A program made the position numbers and the translations under genes. From contig NZ_PKQQ01000012.1 of assembly GCF_002893095.1 (NCBI RefSeq), positions 1-64,000 of the forward strand: a stretch of DNA of 64,000 bases, in the 5' to 3' direction. Below the pieces are notes generated by a model. That model was given only the letters and a program-made list of their open reading frames with translations. It searched no databases and was not told where the DNA came from. This DNA comes from Stenotrophomonas sp. VV52. Its GTDB lineage: Bacteria > Pseudomonadota > Gammaproteobacteria > Xanthomonadales > Xanthomonadaceae. Shown here piece after piece: positions 18,799 through 30,710 of this stretch. Position 1 is the stretch's first letter, and each line of letters opens with the position of its first letter.

Positions 18799-19185
18799 TC
18801 AGCCTTGCGCCCCGCATGCGGTCACTTGCGCCGGCGCAGGGCTCATGTAGGTGACCTGCCCTGCACAGACCCGATAGGCGAACGAGATGCTGGCCACGCC
18901 AGGACCTGGAACGCTGGCCGTGTGCATGACCTTGCCATCGGGCGACAGCAACTTGATGCGGGCGCCATCCGGACTGGACGGGTTGCCAGGCGTTGTCAGC
19001 TCCAAGGTATAGCCACTGGAGAGCTGAAGCGTGGCGGCCTGGCTGGACGGGAGCTGCAGGTCGACGGCGACTGCCGGCAACGCATCCCGCTGCAGGGTGC
19101 CGGTGAACTGCACCCGCTGCGGGGCAACCGCAGACGAGGAGAACGAAACGCAACAAAGGGACAGTAAAGCGGCTGCAACCTTCAT
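18799..19185 (-). CDS. Hypothetical exported protein
   Basis: The 128-residue product starts with a signal peptide (MKVAAALLSLCCVSFSSSAV). The mature part is beta-rich, with QFTGTLQRDALPAVAVDLQL and a terminal region containing two cysteines (YRVCAGQV and VTACGAQG) that could form a disulphide. No family is recognised. GGAGGTGCACG precedes the ATG at 19185, which is why this start was taken over the longer frame. The gene is isolated between convergent and same-strand neighbours. Confidence 0.65.
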   Translation of the reverse strand: MKVAAALLSLCCVSFSSSAVAPQRVQFTGTLQRDALPAVAVDLQLPSSQAATLQLSSGYTLELTTPGNPSSPDGARIKLLSPDGKVMHTASVPGPGVASISFAYRVCAGQVTYMSPAPAQVTACGAQG

Positions 19186-19276
19186 CGTGCACCTCCAATG
19201 TGTAGGAACCCAGAGTTGAGTCAACGCGTCCTGACGTGCGCAGCGTCGCCGTTACGGTGCAGAGAATCAAGTGCCC

Positions 19277-20161
19277 TCAGGCGGCCATCCCGCCTGCGTT
19301 GTCCCGCAGCTCCTGCCGGTAGGTGCGGCTGCACGGCAGGGTAGTGCCATCGCGCAGGTGCACGCGCGCATCGCCGGTTTCCAGCGGCTCGATCGAGGCC
19401 ACGTGTGGCAGGGCCACCATGTAGCTGCGGTGGATGCGCACGAAGCGCTGCGGGTCCAGCCGCGTTTCCACGCCGGCCAGAGTGCTGCGCAGCGGGTAGT
19501 CATGCCCGCGCACGCGCAGGTTCACGTAGTTGCCGGCCGCCTGTACCCACTCGATGTCGCTGGCGGCGATCAGGAACTCCCTTCCCAGCTTGCGCACCAG
19601 GAAGCGCTCCGGTCGATCCACCGGCTCCAGCGGCGGACCCTGGTCCGGCGCGCTCAACAGGCTGACCTCGCCCCGCCAGCGTCGCATCATGAACCGGTAG
19701 CCTTCCATCACCAGCACGATGGAGATGAAGCTGCGTACGTCCTTGAGGTACTCGTAGGCCAGCTCGCGCGGCCATGGGCCGAAGTCGTACTCCTGGCCGA
19801 CCGCGCGGTACGCCAGCATCCGCAGCGCCACCATGGCAGTTACGTGTACCAGGCACACCGCCATGCTCACCGGGATGTACTGGATCAGGCGCCGGCGCCA
19901 GTTGTCCCACAGCAGCGGGAAGCGGCGGGTGTACCAGGCCAGGAACGGGATCAGCACCAGCAGCCAGACCACCGCGCTGCTGGCCTCCCACACCACCGGC
20001 TTCCAGGTCTCGAAACCGGCATTGAGCCGGCGCAGGTCGATCACCGTGGTGATGCTGTTGCCCAGCAGGTTGGTCCCCACCAGAAACACCCAGAAGCCCC
20101 ACTCCACCCAGCGTCGCCAGGGGAGATACCGTTCGTAGGGCATGGGATCGGGATGGGTCAT
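19277..20161 (-). CDS. Membrane-anchored LytTR-family transcription regulator
   Basis: The 294-residue protein has four predicted membrane helices (residues about 15-160, including WVFLVGTNLLGNSI and VVWLLVLIPFLAWY) and a C-terminal LytTR DNA-binding domain (about 195-290). The LytTR phrases ASDIEWVQAAGNYVNLRVRG, RFVRIHRSYMVAL and SRTYRQELR are clear. There is no receiver domain, so it probably senses a membrane or small-molecule signal directly. The start at 20161 (MTHPDPMPYERYLPWRR) was chosen. It is divergent from the acyltransferase gene at 20316, its probable target. Confidence 0.87.
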   Translation of the reverse strand: MTHPDPMPYERYLPWRRWVEWGFWVFLVGTNLLGNSITTVIDLRRLNAGFETWKPVVWEASSAVVWLLVLIPFLAWYTRRFPLLWDNWRRRLIQYIPVSMAVCLVHVTAMVALRMLAYRAVGQEYDFGPWPRELAYEYLKDVRSFISIVLVMEGYRFMMRRWRGEVSLLSAPDQGPPLEPVDRPERFLVRKLGREFLIAASDIEWVQAAGNYVNLRVRGHDYPLRSTLAGVETRLDPQRFVRIHRSYMVALPHVASIEPLETGDARVHLRDGTTLPCSRTYRQELRDNAGGMAA

Positions 20162-20315
20162 CGGGAAAGTGTAGGCCGCAGGCCGGTGGCACACCATTCC
20201 GGTTCGTCCCTGTGGGCCCACGGCTCGTCCCCCAGCCCTTGCGGGCCGGCCCTTCGCGCTGGCGGGGCCGGGCGACTGGGCCCAGCGTTGGGCTACCTGC
20301 CCACTGGAGAGCACC

Positions 20316-21566
20316 ATGCAACGCCGATACGACCTGGACTGGGTGCGCGTGTGCGCCTTTGGCGTGCTGGTCCTGTACCACGTGGGCATGTACTACGTGA
20401 CCTGGGACTGGCATGTAAAAAGCCCGAATGCCAGCCACGCGCTGGAGCCCTTCATGGTGCTGACTGCGCCGTGGCGGCTGTCGCTGCTGTTCCTCGTCTC
20501 CGGCGCAGCGACCGCCTTCATGTTCGGAAAGATCGACGCCAGGGCGGGGGCTGGCGGCAGCCGACTGCGCCTGCTGGGGAGCCGCTCGTGGTTCCTGCTG
20601 GTGCCGCTGGTGTTCGGCATGGTCGTGGTGGTGACGCCGCAGTCCTACTACGAGGTGGTCGAGCAGCTGCCGGGTGGGTACCACCACGGTTACCTGACTT
20701 TCTGGGGCCAGTACCTTTCGGGCTACGAGGGCTTCTGCGACGCGGACGGCTGCCTGCGCGTACCCACGTGGAACCACCTGTGGTTCGTTGCCTACCTGTG
20801 GGTGTACACGGTGGTGATCTGGCTGCTGTGGAGCCTGGCGCCCGGTGCGCTGCGGGCGACTGGAACGGGAATGGAACGCATGCTTTCCGGGTACGGCGCG
20901 CTGATCTGGCCTGCCGTACTGTTGGCGGTGCTGCGGGTAACGCTTTCTGCCCGCTTCGAATCGACCCATGCACTGGTGGGCGACTGGTACAACCACGCGC
21001 AATACGGGGCAGTGTTCCTGCTGGGCTTCCTGCTGGCGAGGGCGGAGGCGTTCTGGAACGCCCTGGCCCGCTTGCGTTGGACCGCGCTGATCCTGTGGCT
21101 CGCCAGCTGGGCAGGACTGATCGCCTACTTCGTCACCTACTACGCCGAAAGTGAGCCGGTGCCGGCACTGCGCATGCTGATGCGGGCGGTGTGGGGCGTG
21201 AATCAATGGTGCGCGATCGTCGCGGTGCTGGGCTTTGCCCGGCATTGGAACCCCAGTGACAACCGCGCGTTGCGCTATCTCGTCCCAGCGGTGTTCCCGG
21301 TCTACATCCTGCACCAGACCATCATCGTGGTGGCCGCGCACAATCTGAAGCCGCTGGGTCTTGCGCCGCTGGTGGAGGGACCGTTGCTGGTGGTGGTGAC
21401 GTTTGCACTGGCGTTCTTCCTCTACGAAGTCATCAGACGGATGACATGGGTGCGTCCGTTGTTTGGTCTGAAGATGCGTAGGCCCAGTGCGGCGACCCCG
21501 CTGCCATCGTCGCGGGTCAAGGTGTCGCCAACAACGGCGGCATCACCTCCACCAGCCAGTCGATGA
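20316..21566 (+). CDS. Acyltransferase-3-type multi-span membrane protein
   Basis: The 416-residue inner-membrane protein has about ten helices. It begins with the acyltransferase-3 family start RRYDLDWVRVCAFGVLVLYH, where the His after the first helix is the family's catalytic-type residue, and contains FLVSGAATAFMFGK. Members transfer acetyl or succinyl groups to sugars, glucans or membrane components. The specific substrate is unknown. The last 50 bases overlap the convergent LysR gene, and the C-terminal tail ([20 protein letters not shown]) is low-complexity. Regulation by the divergent LytTR protein is likely. Confidence 0.87.
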   Translation: MQRRYDLDWVRVCAFGVLVLYHVGMYYVTWDWHVKSPNASHALEPFMVLTAPWRLSLLFLVSGAATAFMFGKIDARAGAGGSRLRLLGSRSWFLLVPLVFGMVVVVTPQSYYEVVEQLPGGYHHGYLTFWGQYLSGYEGFCDADGCLRVPTWNHLWFVAYLWVYTVVIWLLWSLAPGALRATGTGMERMLSGYGALIWPAVLLAVLRVTLSARFESTHALVGDWYNHAQYGAVFLLGFLLARAEAFWNALARLRWTALILWLASWAGLIAYFVTYYAESEPVPALRMLMRAVWGVNQWCAIVAVLGFARHWNPSDNRALRYLVPAVFPVYILHQTIIVVAAHNLKPLGLAPLVEGPLLVVVTFALAFFLYEVIRRMTWVRPLFGLKMRRPSAATPLPSSRVKVSPTTAASPPPASR

Positions 21567-22425
21567 AGACCCGCAGTCGATGGGTCACGTGTCGGTTGTT
21601 GGGGTACACCGCATGGAACGGATACGGCGCTGGCCGCCAAGGCTGCAGCACCTCCACCAGTGCCTTGCTGCGCAGCGCCGGGCCTGCCGCGTAGCTGAAG
21701 GTCTGCACCAGTCCCATGCCGGCAACGGCCGCCGCCAGATGTGCGTTACTTTCATTGATGCCGAGGCGGTGCTCTGCCTTGATCTCGAACGGGCCCTGCT
21801 CGCCCCGGAAGCGGAATGGCACTGGGCGCCCGCTCGAGGGCAGCAGATAGCTCACCAGCCGGTGCCCGTTACGCAGCTCATCCGGATAGGCCGGTACCCC
21901 ATGTGCCTTGAGGTAGCTTGGGCTGGCGCAGGTGATCAGGTGCGCATTGCCGAGGTGGCGGGCCACCAGTGACGAGTCGTCCAGCGCGCCGCCGCGGATT
22001 ACGCAGTCCACGTTCTCGCTGATCAGGTTGACCGTGCGATCAGAGACGCCCAACTCGATACGGATGTCCGGGTAACGTGCCATGAAGTCGGGCAGTGCCG
22101 GGATCAGCAGGTCGCGTGCGATGGAACCGCCAATGTCCACGCGCAGTAACCCGCGCGGCGCGCCACGGGCGGCACTGAAGGAGGCGTCGACGTCCTCCAG
22201 GTCGCGCAGCAGGCGACCCGCCTTCTCGTAGTACGCCTGGCCTTCGGCGGTAACAGACACCCGCCGGGTGGTCCGCTGCAGCAGGCGCACGCCAAGGTGG
22301 CCTTCAAGCTCGCGCACGAGCTTGCTCAGGGTGGTCACCGGCATGTCCAGCGAGTCTGCGGCCCGGGTGAAGCTGCCGGCTTCGACGACACGCGCGAAGG
22401 CGCGGATGGCGATGAGTTGGTTCAT
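21517..22425 (-). CDS. LysR-family transcription regulator
   Basis: The 302-residue protein has an N-terminal LysR helix-turn-helix ([20 protein letters not shown] and [20 protein letters not shown]) and a C-terminal substrate-binding domain of the periplasmic-binding type ([16 protein letters not shown]). This is the subgroup often controlling nearby oxidoreductases. The SDR gene at 22549 is transcribed divergently from a 123-base gap, so it is the probable target, together with autoregulation. Confidence 0.93.
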   Translation of the reverse strand: MNQLIAIRAFARVVEAGSFTRAADSLDMPVTTLSKLVRELEGHLGVRLLQRTTRRVSVTAEGQAYYEKAGRLLRDLEDVDASFSAARGAPRGLLRVDIGGSIARDLLIPALPDFMARYPDIRIELGVSDRTVNLISENVDCVIRGGALDDSSLVARHLGNAHLITCASPSYLKAHGVPAYPDELRNGHRLVSYLLPSSGRPVPFRFRGEQGPFEIKAEHRLGINESNAHLAAAVAGMGLVQTFSYAAGPALRSKALVEVLQPWRPAPYPFHAVYPNNRHVTHRLRVFIDWLVEVMPPLLATP

Positions 22426-22548
22426 GGCATTGGATTATGCACCTGCGTGCATAGTCAATGTAATTCGGCAGTATTTATCGGACTATCGCCCGCGCCCATG
22501 ATTCCTCCACCCCGCTGCCACCTTCCGGCAGCCCCAACGGAGAACATC

Positions 22549-23298
22549 ATGAGCACTACCCTCAATGGCAAGGTCGCACTGGTCACCGGCGGCACCACCG
22601 GCATTGGCCTGGCTACCGCCCGGCACCTGGCTGCGCTGGGCGCCAAGGTCTTCATCACCGGCCGCCGCCAAGCTGAGCTGGATGCGGCAGTCGCCGCGAT
22701 CGGTCCCGCGGCAACCGGCATCCGCGCCGATGCATCACGGCCCACCGACCTCGATGCGGTCTATGCGCAGATCGCCAGGCAGGCGGGCAAGCTGCACATC
22801 CTGTTCGCGAACGCCGGCGGTGGTGACATGCTGCCGCTGGGCGCAATCACCGAAGAACACTTCGACCGCATCTTCGCCACCAACGTACGCGGCGTGCTGT
22901 TCACTGTGCAGAAGGCGCTGCCACTGCTGGTGGATGGAGCTTCTGTCGTCCTCACCGGATCCACGGTGTCCATCCAGGGCACCGCCAACTTCAGCGTGTA
23001 CAGCGCCAGCAAGGCGGCGGTGCGCAACTTCGCCCGCTCCTGGGCACTGGACCTGAAGGACCGCCATATCCGGGTCAACGTGGTCAGCCCCGGCCCGATC
23101 CGCACGCCGGGGCTGGGTGATCTGGTGCCGGACGAAGCGCGGCAGGGATTGTTCGATCACCTGGCGGCGCAGGTGCCACTGGGTCGGCTGGGCGAGGCGC
23201 AGGAAGTGGCCAATGCCGTTGCCTTCCTGGCATCGGATGAAGCGAGCTTCGTCAACGGCATCGAGTTCTTCGTGGATGGCGGCATGGCGCAGGTCTAA
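22549..23298 (+). CDS. SDR-family NAD(P)-dependent oxidoreductase
   Basis: The 249-residue short-chain dehydrogenase/reductase shows [15 protein letters not shown] at the cofactor site, LFANAGGGD, catalytic Ser in VLTGSTVS and [15 protein letters not shown] with the catalytic Tyr and Lys. The frame extends to 22297, but the ATG at 22549 has GGAGAACATC upstream and gives the family length. It is divergent from the LysR gene, the classical arrangement of a regulator with its inducible reductase. Substrate is unknown. Confidence 0.93.
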   Translation: MSTTLNGKVALVTGGTTGIGLATARHLAALGAKVFITGRRQAELDAAVAAIGPAATGIRADASRPTDLDAVYAQIARQAGKLHILFANAGGGDMLPLGAITEEHFDRIFATNVRGVLFTVQKALPLLVDGASVVLTGSTVSIQGTANFSVYSASKAAVRNFARSWALDLKDRHIRVNVVSPGPIRTPGLGDLVPDEARQGLFDHLAAQVPLGRLGEAQEVANAVAFLASDEASFVNGIEFFVDGGMAQV

Positions 23299-23348
23299 GC
23301 CTCCGGCCGTGCTAGCCTGCGCGGCTGCGCCCAACCACTCGCTTGCCC

Positions 23349-26755
<3,407 letters not shown>

Positions 26756-26762
26756 GTGCGGG

Positions 26763-27167
26763 CTAGGTGCGTGCCCTGTCCGCCGGATGGTTGACGCCGT
26801 CTTCGACGGCGACGTCAGCAATGGCAAACGGATTGATGCCTTCCAGGCAACCGACGTTGAAGCCGTACTGCTCCGGGTTTGAACGGCGCTGGTGGTGCGT
26901 GTAGATCCCACAGATGCCGCAGAAGTAGTGCTTGGCCGCGTGGGTGTTGAACTGGTAAAGCTTCAGCTGTTCCGCACCCTTTACAACGTGCAACCCGGCC
27001 AGCGGCACGGACGCCACCACCGCACCCTTGCGCCGGCAGATGGAGCAGTCGCACCGGCGCGGGCTCACGATGCCATCGGGCAGATCAAGCTCAAGTTCCA
27101 CCGCGCCGCAGTGGCAGGTGGCGCGGTGTCTGGGCTGGATGGGGACGCCGCCTACTTCCTTCAGCAT
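26763..27167 (-). CDS. GFA/CENP-V-type zinc-binding protein
   Basis: The 134-residue protein carries the GFA (glutathione-dependent formaldehyde-activating) cysteine pattern: CHCGAVELEL (Cys18, Cys20), RRCDCSICRRKG (Cys39, Cys41, Cys44) and HYFCGICGIYTHH (Cys83, Cys86), all of which bind zinc in the family. Actual formaldehyde-glutathione condensation is documented for Gfa itself, and many relatives have unknown substrates. It is convergent with the sensor kinase, with a seven-base gap. The next gene on the reverse strand (27218-27742) lies just upstream. Confidence 0.87.
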   Translation of the reverse strand: MLKEVGGVPIQPRHRATCHCGAVELELDLPDGIVSPRRCDCSICRRKGAVVASVPLAGLHVVKGAEQLKLYQFNTHAAKHYFCGICGIYTHHQRRSNPEQYGFNVGCLEGINPFAIADVAVEDGVNHPADRART

Positions 27168-27217
27168 GTTTCAGGTCTCCGACGCGCATGGAAAACTTGC
27201 ATGATGCACGCGCGACC

Positions 27218-27742
27218 TCAGCTTGCGGTGCCCATTCGCCCTTCCGTGGCTTGCCGCGACGCGCGCAGGTAGCGGCAGTACTTTCCGATGAAGATACCGG
27301 TGAAACTGCCGGACAACAGCAGGTAGGCGGCACTGAAGGTGGCGTTCGCGCTCAGCGAAGGCGACACCGCCAGTGCGGACTCGAAGCCATACTTCACCGC
27401 AAACGTGATCAGCAGCAGCGGCAGCAACGTGAAGTCGGCGCTGCGCCACAGCTTGCCCGTGGCCGGGTTCATCGTCAGCGTGGCGCGACGCAACAGCATC
27501 CAGCCAATGCCCATGCCTGCAACGATGCCGACCAGCCATTCACCCCAGGCGACCCAGGACGCGCCGTAGCGCTGGCTGATCGACCACAGGCCCCAGACGG
27601 TGAACAGCGCGGGCACGATGGCCAGCTTGGCCAGCGAGGTTTCCCCGGGCTTCCTGGCGGCGATGCCACGGGTCAGCAGGAAAATGAGAAGCGCCCAGAC
27701 CCAGAGGGGGGTATGCGAGGCGAACTGCTGCAGCATGTTCAT
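27218..27742 (-). CDS. DUF6622-like four- to five-span membrane protein
   Basis: The 174-residue hydrophobic protein has about five helices (WVWALLIFLLTRGIAARK, LAIVPALFTVWGLWSIS, WLVGIVAGMGIGWMLL and others). The pattern LTRGIAARKP near the first helix is found in a group of small uncharacterised proteins annotated as DUF6622. No function is known. GGACGTCCC precedes the ATG. It lies 50 bases upstream of the GFA gene on the same strand and could share its transcript. Confidence 0.65.
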   Translation of the reverse strand: MNMLQQFASHTPLWVWALLIFLLTRGIAARKPGETSLAKLAIVPALFTVWGLWSISQRYGASWVAWGEWLVGIVAGMGIGWMLLRRATLTMNPATGKLWRSADFTLLPLLLITFAVKYGFESALAVSPSLSANATFSAAYLLLSGSFTGIFIGKYCRYLRASRQATEGRMGTAS

Positions 27743-27859
27743 GGGACGTCCTTGGCTTCGATGGGGCGCCGGTACAGCGCCGCGGTGTAGGCAAATTCTC
27801 CGGTTGCGTTACCCCGGGGCCAAGTGACAGCTGTCAGCCATCGCGGCGTACACCCGGAG

Positions 27860-27882
27860 GTAGAGCCGGGCCCTGCCCGGCT
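27860..27882 (+). repeat. SMAG-like REP element (single stem)
   Basis: The sequence starts GTAGAGCCGGG and pairs with CCCGGCT after a short CCTG-type loop, matching the GTAG-headed REP style also seen at 56770. It lies in the intergenic space between two reverse-strand genes. Confidence 0.7.
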
Positions 27883-27883
27883 A

Positions 27884-28306
27884 TCAAAGATCAGTCCGGA
27901 AGTGGAAGGAACTCACCGTAAGCCCCTCCCGGAAATAGAACCGGTGCGCCTGCGCGCGCTGCACCCCGGAGTCCAGGTGGAGCTGCACGCATCCCTTGGC
28001 CCGGGCCTCCTCCTTGAGCCAGTCCAGCAGCGCACGCCCATGGCCCCTGGAGCGCTGGCGCGCGTCGGTACTCAAGTCATCCACGTACATCAGCGGCCCA
28101 CCGGTATAGAGCATCTCGAAGATCCGGAAACCTCCCACGGCGCGCACCTCGCCTTCCTCGAACGCCGCCGCCTGGCGGTAGCCGCCGTCCATCATGCGCC
28201 GAACCGTGGCGAGGTAGTCGTCGGCCGCAATGTCCGGGCGCAACTGCCGCATGACATCGCGGGCGGCAAGAATCTCTTCATCGGCGCGCAATTCGGCAAC
28301 GTTCAT
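27884..28306 (-). CDS. GNAT-family N-acetyltransferase
   Basis: The 140-residue protein has the GNAT core: beta strand FEEGEVRAVGGFRI, strand LMYVDDLST, and the acetyl-CoA pyrophosphate-binding loop RQRSRGHGRALLDWL (an R/Q-x-x-G-x-G/A variant), followed by CVQLHLDSGVQRAQAHRFYFREGL. The substrate is not predictable. The start at 28306 overlaps the stop of the upstream membrane-protein gene by four bases (ATGA), so the two are translationally coupled. Confidence 0.88.
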   Translation of the reverse strand: MNVAELRADEEILAARDVMRQLRPDIAADDYLATVRRMMDGGYRQAAAFEEGEVRAVGGFRIFEMLYTGGPLMYVDDLSTDARQRSRGHGRALLDWLKEEARAKGCVQLHLDSGVQRAQAHRFYFREGLTVSSFHFRTDL

Positions 28307-28692
28307 GGCAGATCGCCTCGTGTTGAAACAGCGGTGTACGTCGGTCGTCGCAGGTAGCGCCAGGAGACAGCAAGCGCAACGCCGAATGTAATGAGCATCG
28401 ACGCAATGACCCAAGGCCACAGTCGATTAAAGGTTGGTGGCCCATTTGCGATGGTCGGGTAGTAGTTGCTGTCGATCAGGACGAACGCATGCGGCAGGAA
28501 CACCGTGAAAATCGGCGTCGGCACAGGAGCGATCAGCAGTGTGGCTACCAGGGAGAACACCACGACAGCCGCCGTACTGCGGACGGCGCGGCGGCGCATG
28601 TAGCGTGCAAAGAGATAGAACCCAAGCAGCAAGGGCGAGGACAGGATTGCCCAGAGCAAAAGCCAGAAGGGTATGGCGATTACAAGCTGCAT
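28303..28692 (-). CDS. Small membrane protein of unknown function
   Basis: The 129-residue protein has about four predicted helices (LVIAIPFWLLLWAILSSPLL, AAVVVFSLVATLLIAPVP, WPWVIASMLITFGVALAVSW) and no recognisable family. The base composition is somewhat less GC-rich than its neighbours. It is translationally coupled to the downstream GNAT acetyltransferase, so it may export, import or anchor something related to that enzyme; this is only positional inference. Confidence 0.6.
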   Translation of the reverse strand: MQLVIAIPFWLLLWAILSSPLLLGFYLFARYMRRRAVRSTAAVVVFSLVATLLIAPVPTPIFTVFLPHAFVLIDSNYYPTIANGPPTFNRLWPWVIASMLITFGVALAVSWRYLRRPTYTAVSTRGDLP

Positions 28693-28770
28693 GGGTGGAT
28701 CCGCCGGGGGCCGCCGCCAGTCTACCTCCGCCGACGCCCGGGTTTCATGTGCCCGTCTTCGCCCCGGCGC

Positions 28771-29964
28771 TTACAGGTACTTCAACCACGCGATATCACG
28801 CCGGGCCGCCTTGAAGCGGGAGAACCAGGCGGTCGGAATGTACAGCGGAACGATCAGCGCCACGTACCAGGCCAGTACCCAGCCGTAGTTCCCGACGCCG
28901 AACACGCTCCCCTGGTTGGGCCCCCAGACGGCGAGGGCACCGTGGTAGAGCAGGCGCAGCACGCTGAGGTGGAGCAGGTAGAAGAACATCGGGGCGCCGC
29001 CGAACACCGCCAGCGCCGCCGAAATCCGGCCTTCGCGCAGCAGCTCGAAGGCGGCTAGCAGCAACGCACCCACGCCCAGCGTGAGCAGCAGGAACAGCAG
29101 CGAGGGCGGGTATTTGGTCAGCGCCAGGAAGCTCATCACCGTTCGCATCGGGTCGCCTTCCACCACGAACCACGGCGCATCGCCGTAACCGTTCCACAGG
29201 CGCACCAGGAAGAACGCCAGCAGCATGGCCGTGCCCAGCCAGATCAGCCGACGCCGACGCGCAGGAGCGGCGACACCCGGCGAGAACCAGGGACCAATGG
29301 CAAAGCCGAGCACGATCACGCCGATCCACGGCAGCACCGGGTAGGTGGTCTTGGCGACAAAACCAAACGGAAGGTCGATGACATCACGCTGGTGCAGCAT
29401 CGCCCACGGCGCGAACAGCGGATGACCCGGTTCCAGCCGGATGCCGTCAAGCAGGTTGTGGCCGCACACGATCAGCAGGCCACCGACCAGCAGCAGCCGG
29501 CGCGGCAGGCCGATGAGCAGCGCCAGCACGATCATGCACACGCCGATGCACCAGATCACCTGCAGCCAGAAGGTGGGCGCGGCAATGCCCCAGTACAGCT
29601 CGGACAGGAAGAACACTTCAAGCGCCATCAGCACCAGCCCGCGCTTGATCAGGTACATGCGGGTCTCTGCCAGCGTGTGCTTCGTACTGAACAGGTAGGC
29701 AGAAATGCCCGTGAGCGCCACGAAGATGGGTGCACACAGACTCACCGCCAGGCGCGCCCAGTACATCGCCGGCAGCGCCGTGGTGGCATCGATGGGATCG
29801 GCCACCGGTACATGCAGGAACCAGGTCTCGCGCAGGTGGTCGAGCAGCATCAGGACCATTACGAAGCCACGCAGCGCGTCGATGCTATACAGGCGACCCG
29901 CACCCGGCTTGGCACCGAGGGGAGCATTCATCCCCATCGGCATGGAAGTCGGGGTACCGGTCAT
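28771..29964 (-). CDS. DUF1624-type heparan-alpha-glucosaminide acetyltransferase-like membrane protein
   Basis: The 397-residue protein has about ten membrane helices and begins with the family start RLYSIDALRGFVMVLMLLDH, where the Asp/Arg and the His after helix 1 are conserved. Relatives of this group (DUF1624, HGSNAT/YeiB-like) are thought to move acetyl groups across the membrane. The substrate in bacteria is generally unknown. The ATG at 29964 with a strong GAAGGAGAAC site was chosen over an upstream in-frame ATG at 29982. A possible promoter lies about 90 bases upstream. Confidence 0.82.
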   Translation of the reverse strand: MTGTPTSMPMGMNAPLGAKPGAGRLYSIDALRGFVMVLMLLDHLRETWFLHVPVADPIDATTALPAMYWARLAVSLCAPIFVALTGISAYLFSTKHTLAETRMYLIKRGLVLMALEVFFLSELYWGIAAPTFWLQVIWCIGVCMIVLALLIGLPRRLLLVGGLLIVCGHNLLDGIRLEPGHPLFAPWAMLHQRDVIDLPFGFVAKTTYPVLPWIGVIVLGFAIGPWFSPGVAAPARRRRLIWLGTAMLLAFFLVRLWNGYGDAPWFVVEGDPMRTVMSFLALTKYPPSLLFLLLTLGVGALLLAAFELLREGRISAALAVFGGAPMFFYLLHLSVLRLLYHGALAVWGPNQGSVFGVGNYGWVLAWYVALIVPLYIPTAWFSRFKAARRDIAWLKYL

Positions 29965-30052
29965 CTGTTCTCCTTCGATCAACTGCTTCAGCCCGGCAGA
30001 GGCGCGGCGCCGCAGGGGCTCGCAACCTGTGCAGGGACACTAGACTAGAAAT

Positions 30053-30082
30053 GTTATAATATCTCAATTCAAGTCACAAACA
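30053..30082 (-). promoter_or_regulatory. Possible promoter for the DUF1624 gene
   Basis: An unusually AT-rich stretch in an otherwise GC-rich region reads, on the reverse strand, TTGTGAC followed about 15 bases later by TATAAC. This resembles a -35/-10 pair and points toward the gene starting at 29964. The spacing is shorter than the 17-base optimum, so it is tentative. Confidence 0.35.
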
Positions 30083-30109
30083 GCCGACGTCATCCAGAGC
30101 TGCAGACTG

Positions 30110-30562
30110 CTAGGGACCGACACGAGCAATGGGCAGGCGACTCCCATCACTACTGTCCACGGCGCGAAGGGTTATCCCATCCGGCCCCGCCCTGAAATCC
30201 ACACGGATGCTGGGTTCGCCTCGAGGCAAGGCCGGGACCCCTGAGATCTGGAACGTGCCCAACGACTCAGTTGCGTCGACGCGATCGGCGTCCCCTAGCA
30301 ACATGTGGATGCGGATCTGGTCCTGGCCATCCTCTGCCGTGCTGAACGTCTGGGAAAGTGAGCACGGAAGACCGCACCCTTTGGCAAGCAGCGGAGTAAA
30401 CACGCCGCCCAACGTTTCGATGCCAATGGACTGAGCAAGTGCGCCGTCCGACACGGGCATCGCGCTCGGCGGCGCAGCCAGAGTCGGGGCTTCATCCAGG
30501 TTGGCACAGCCGACGAGGCAGAGAGTGACGACCCCAAGGCAGGCTATCGTAAGTTGAGTCAT
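30110..30562 (-). CDS. Lipoprotein carrying an isolated Hsp70/DnaK substrate-binding beta domain
   Basis: The 150-residue protein starts with a lipoprotein signal peptide (MTQLTIACLGVVTLCLVGC; lipobox LVG-Cys19), so it should be lipid-anchored in the periplasm. After a short Ala/Pro linker, residues about 44-142 align phrase by phrase with the beta-sandwich substrate-binding domain of DnaK: SIGIETLGGVFTPLLAKG, SLSQTFSTAEDGQDQIRIH, SLGTFQISGVPALPRGEP and VDFRAGPDGITLRAV. No ATPase domain or helical lid is present. DnaK itself is cytoplasmic, so this looks like a repurposed peptide-binding domain in the cell envelope. It lies 148 bases downstream of the large M48 peptidase gene on the same strand. 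The start at 30562 was chosen because the longer frame lacks a signal peptide. Confidence 0.8.
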   Translation of the reverse strand: MTQLTIACLGVVTLCLVGCANLDEAPTLAAPPSAMPVSDGALAQSIGIETLGGVFTPLLAKGCGLPCSLSQTFSTAEDGQDQIRIHMLLGDADRVDATESLGTFQISGVPALPRGEPSIRVDFRAGPDGITLRAVDSSDGSRLPIARVGP

Positions 30563-30710
30563 GCTCGCATGCTGCCACGAACACCCCCGCAGCACAGCAA
30601 AACGGCCCATCAGCCCGGCCCGCGTTCCGGTCAGCTTCCCACCAGAGTGAGTGCCAGCTGCGGCGAGTCTTCGCCAACGACGCAGACTCGCCACACGTGC
30701 GTCCATACCC

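Noticed and set aside
23117..23348. Upstream extension of the kinase frame into the SDR gene
   Set aside because: The region encodes the C-terminus of the SDR protein in another frame; the true kinase start is ATG 23349 in the frame before the frameshift.
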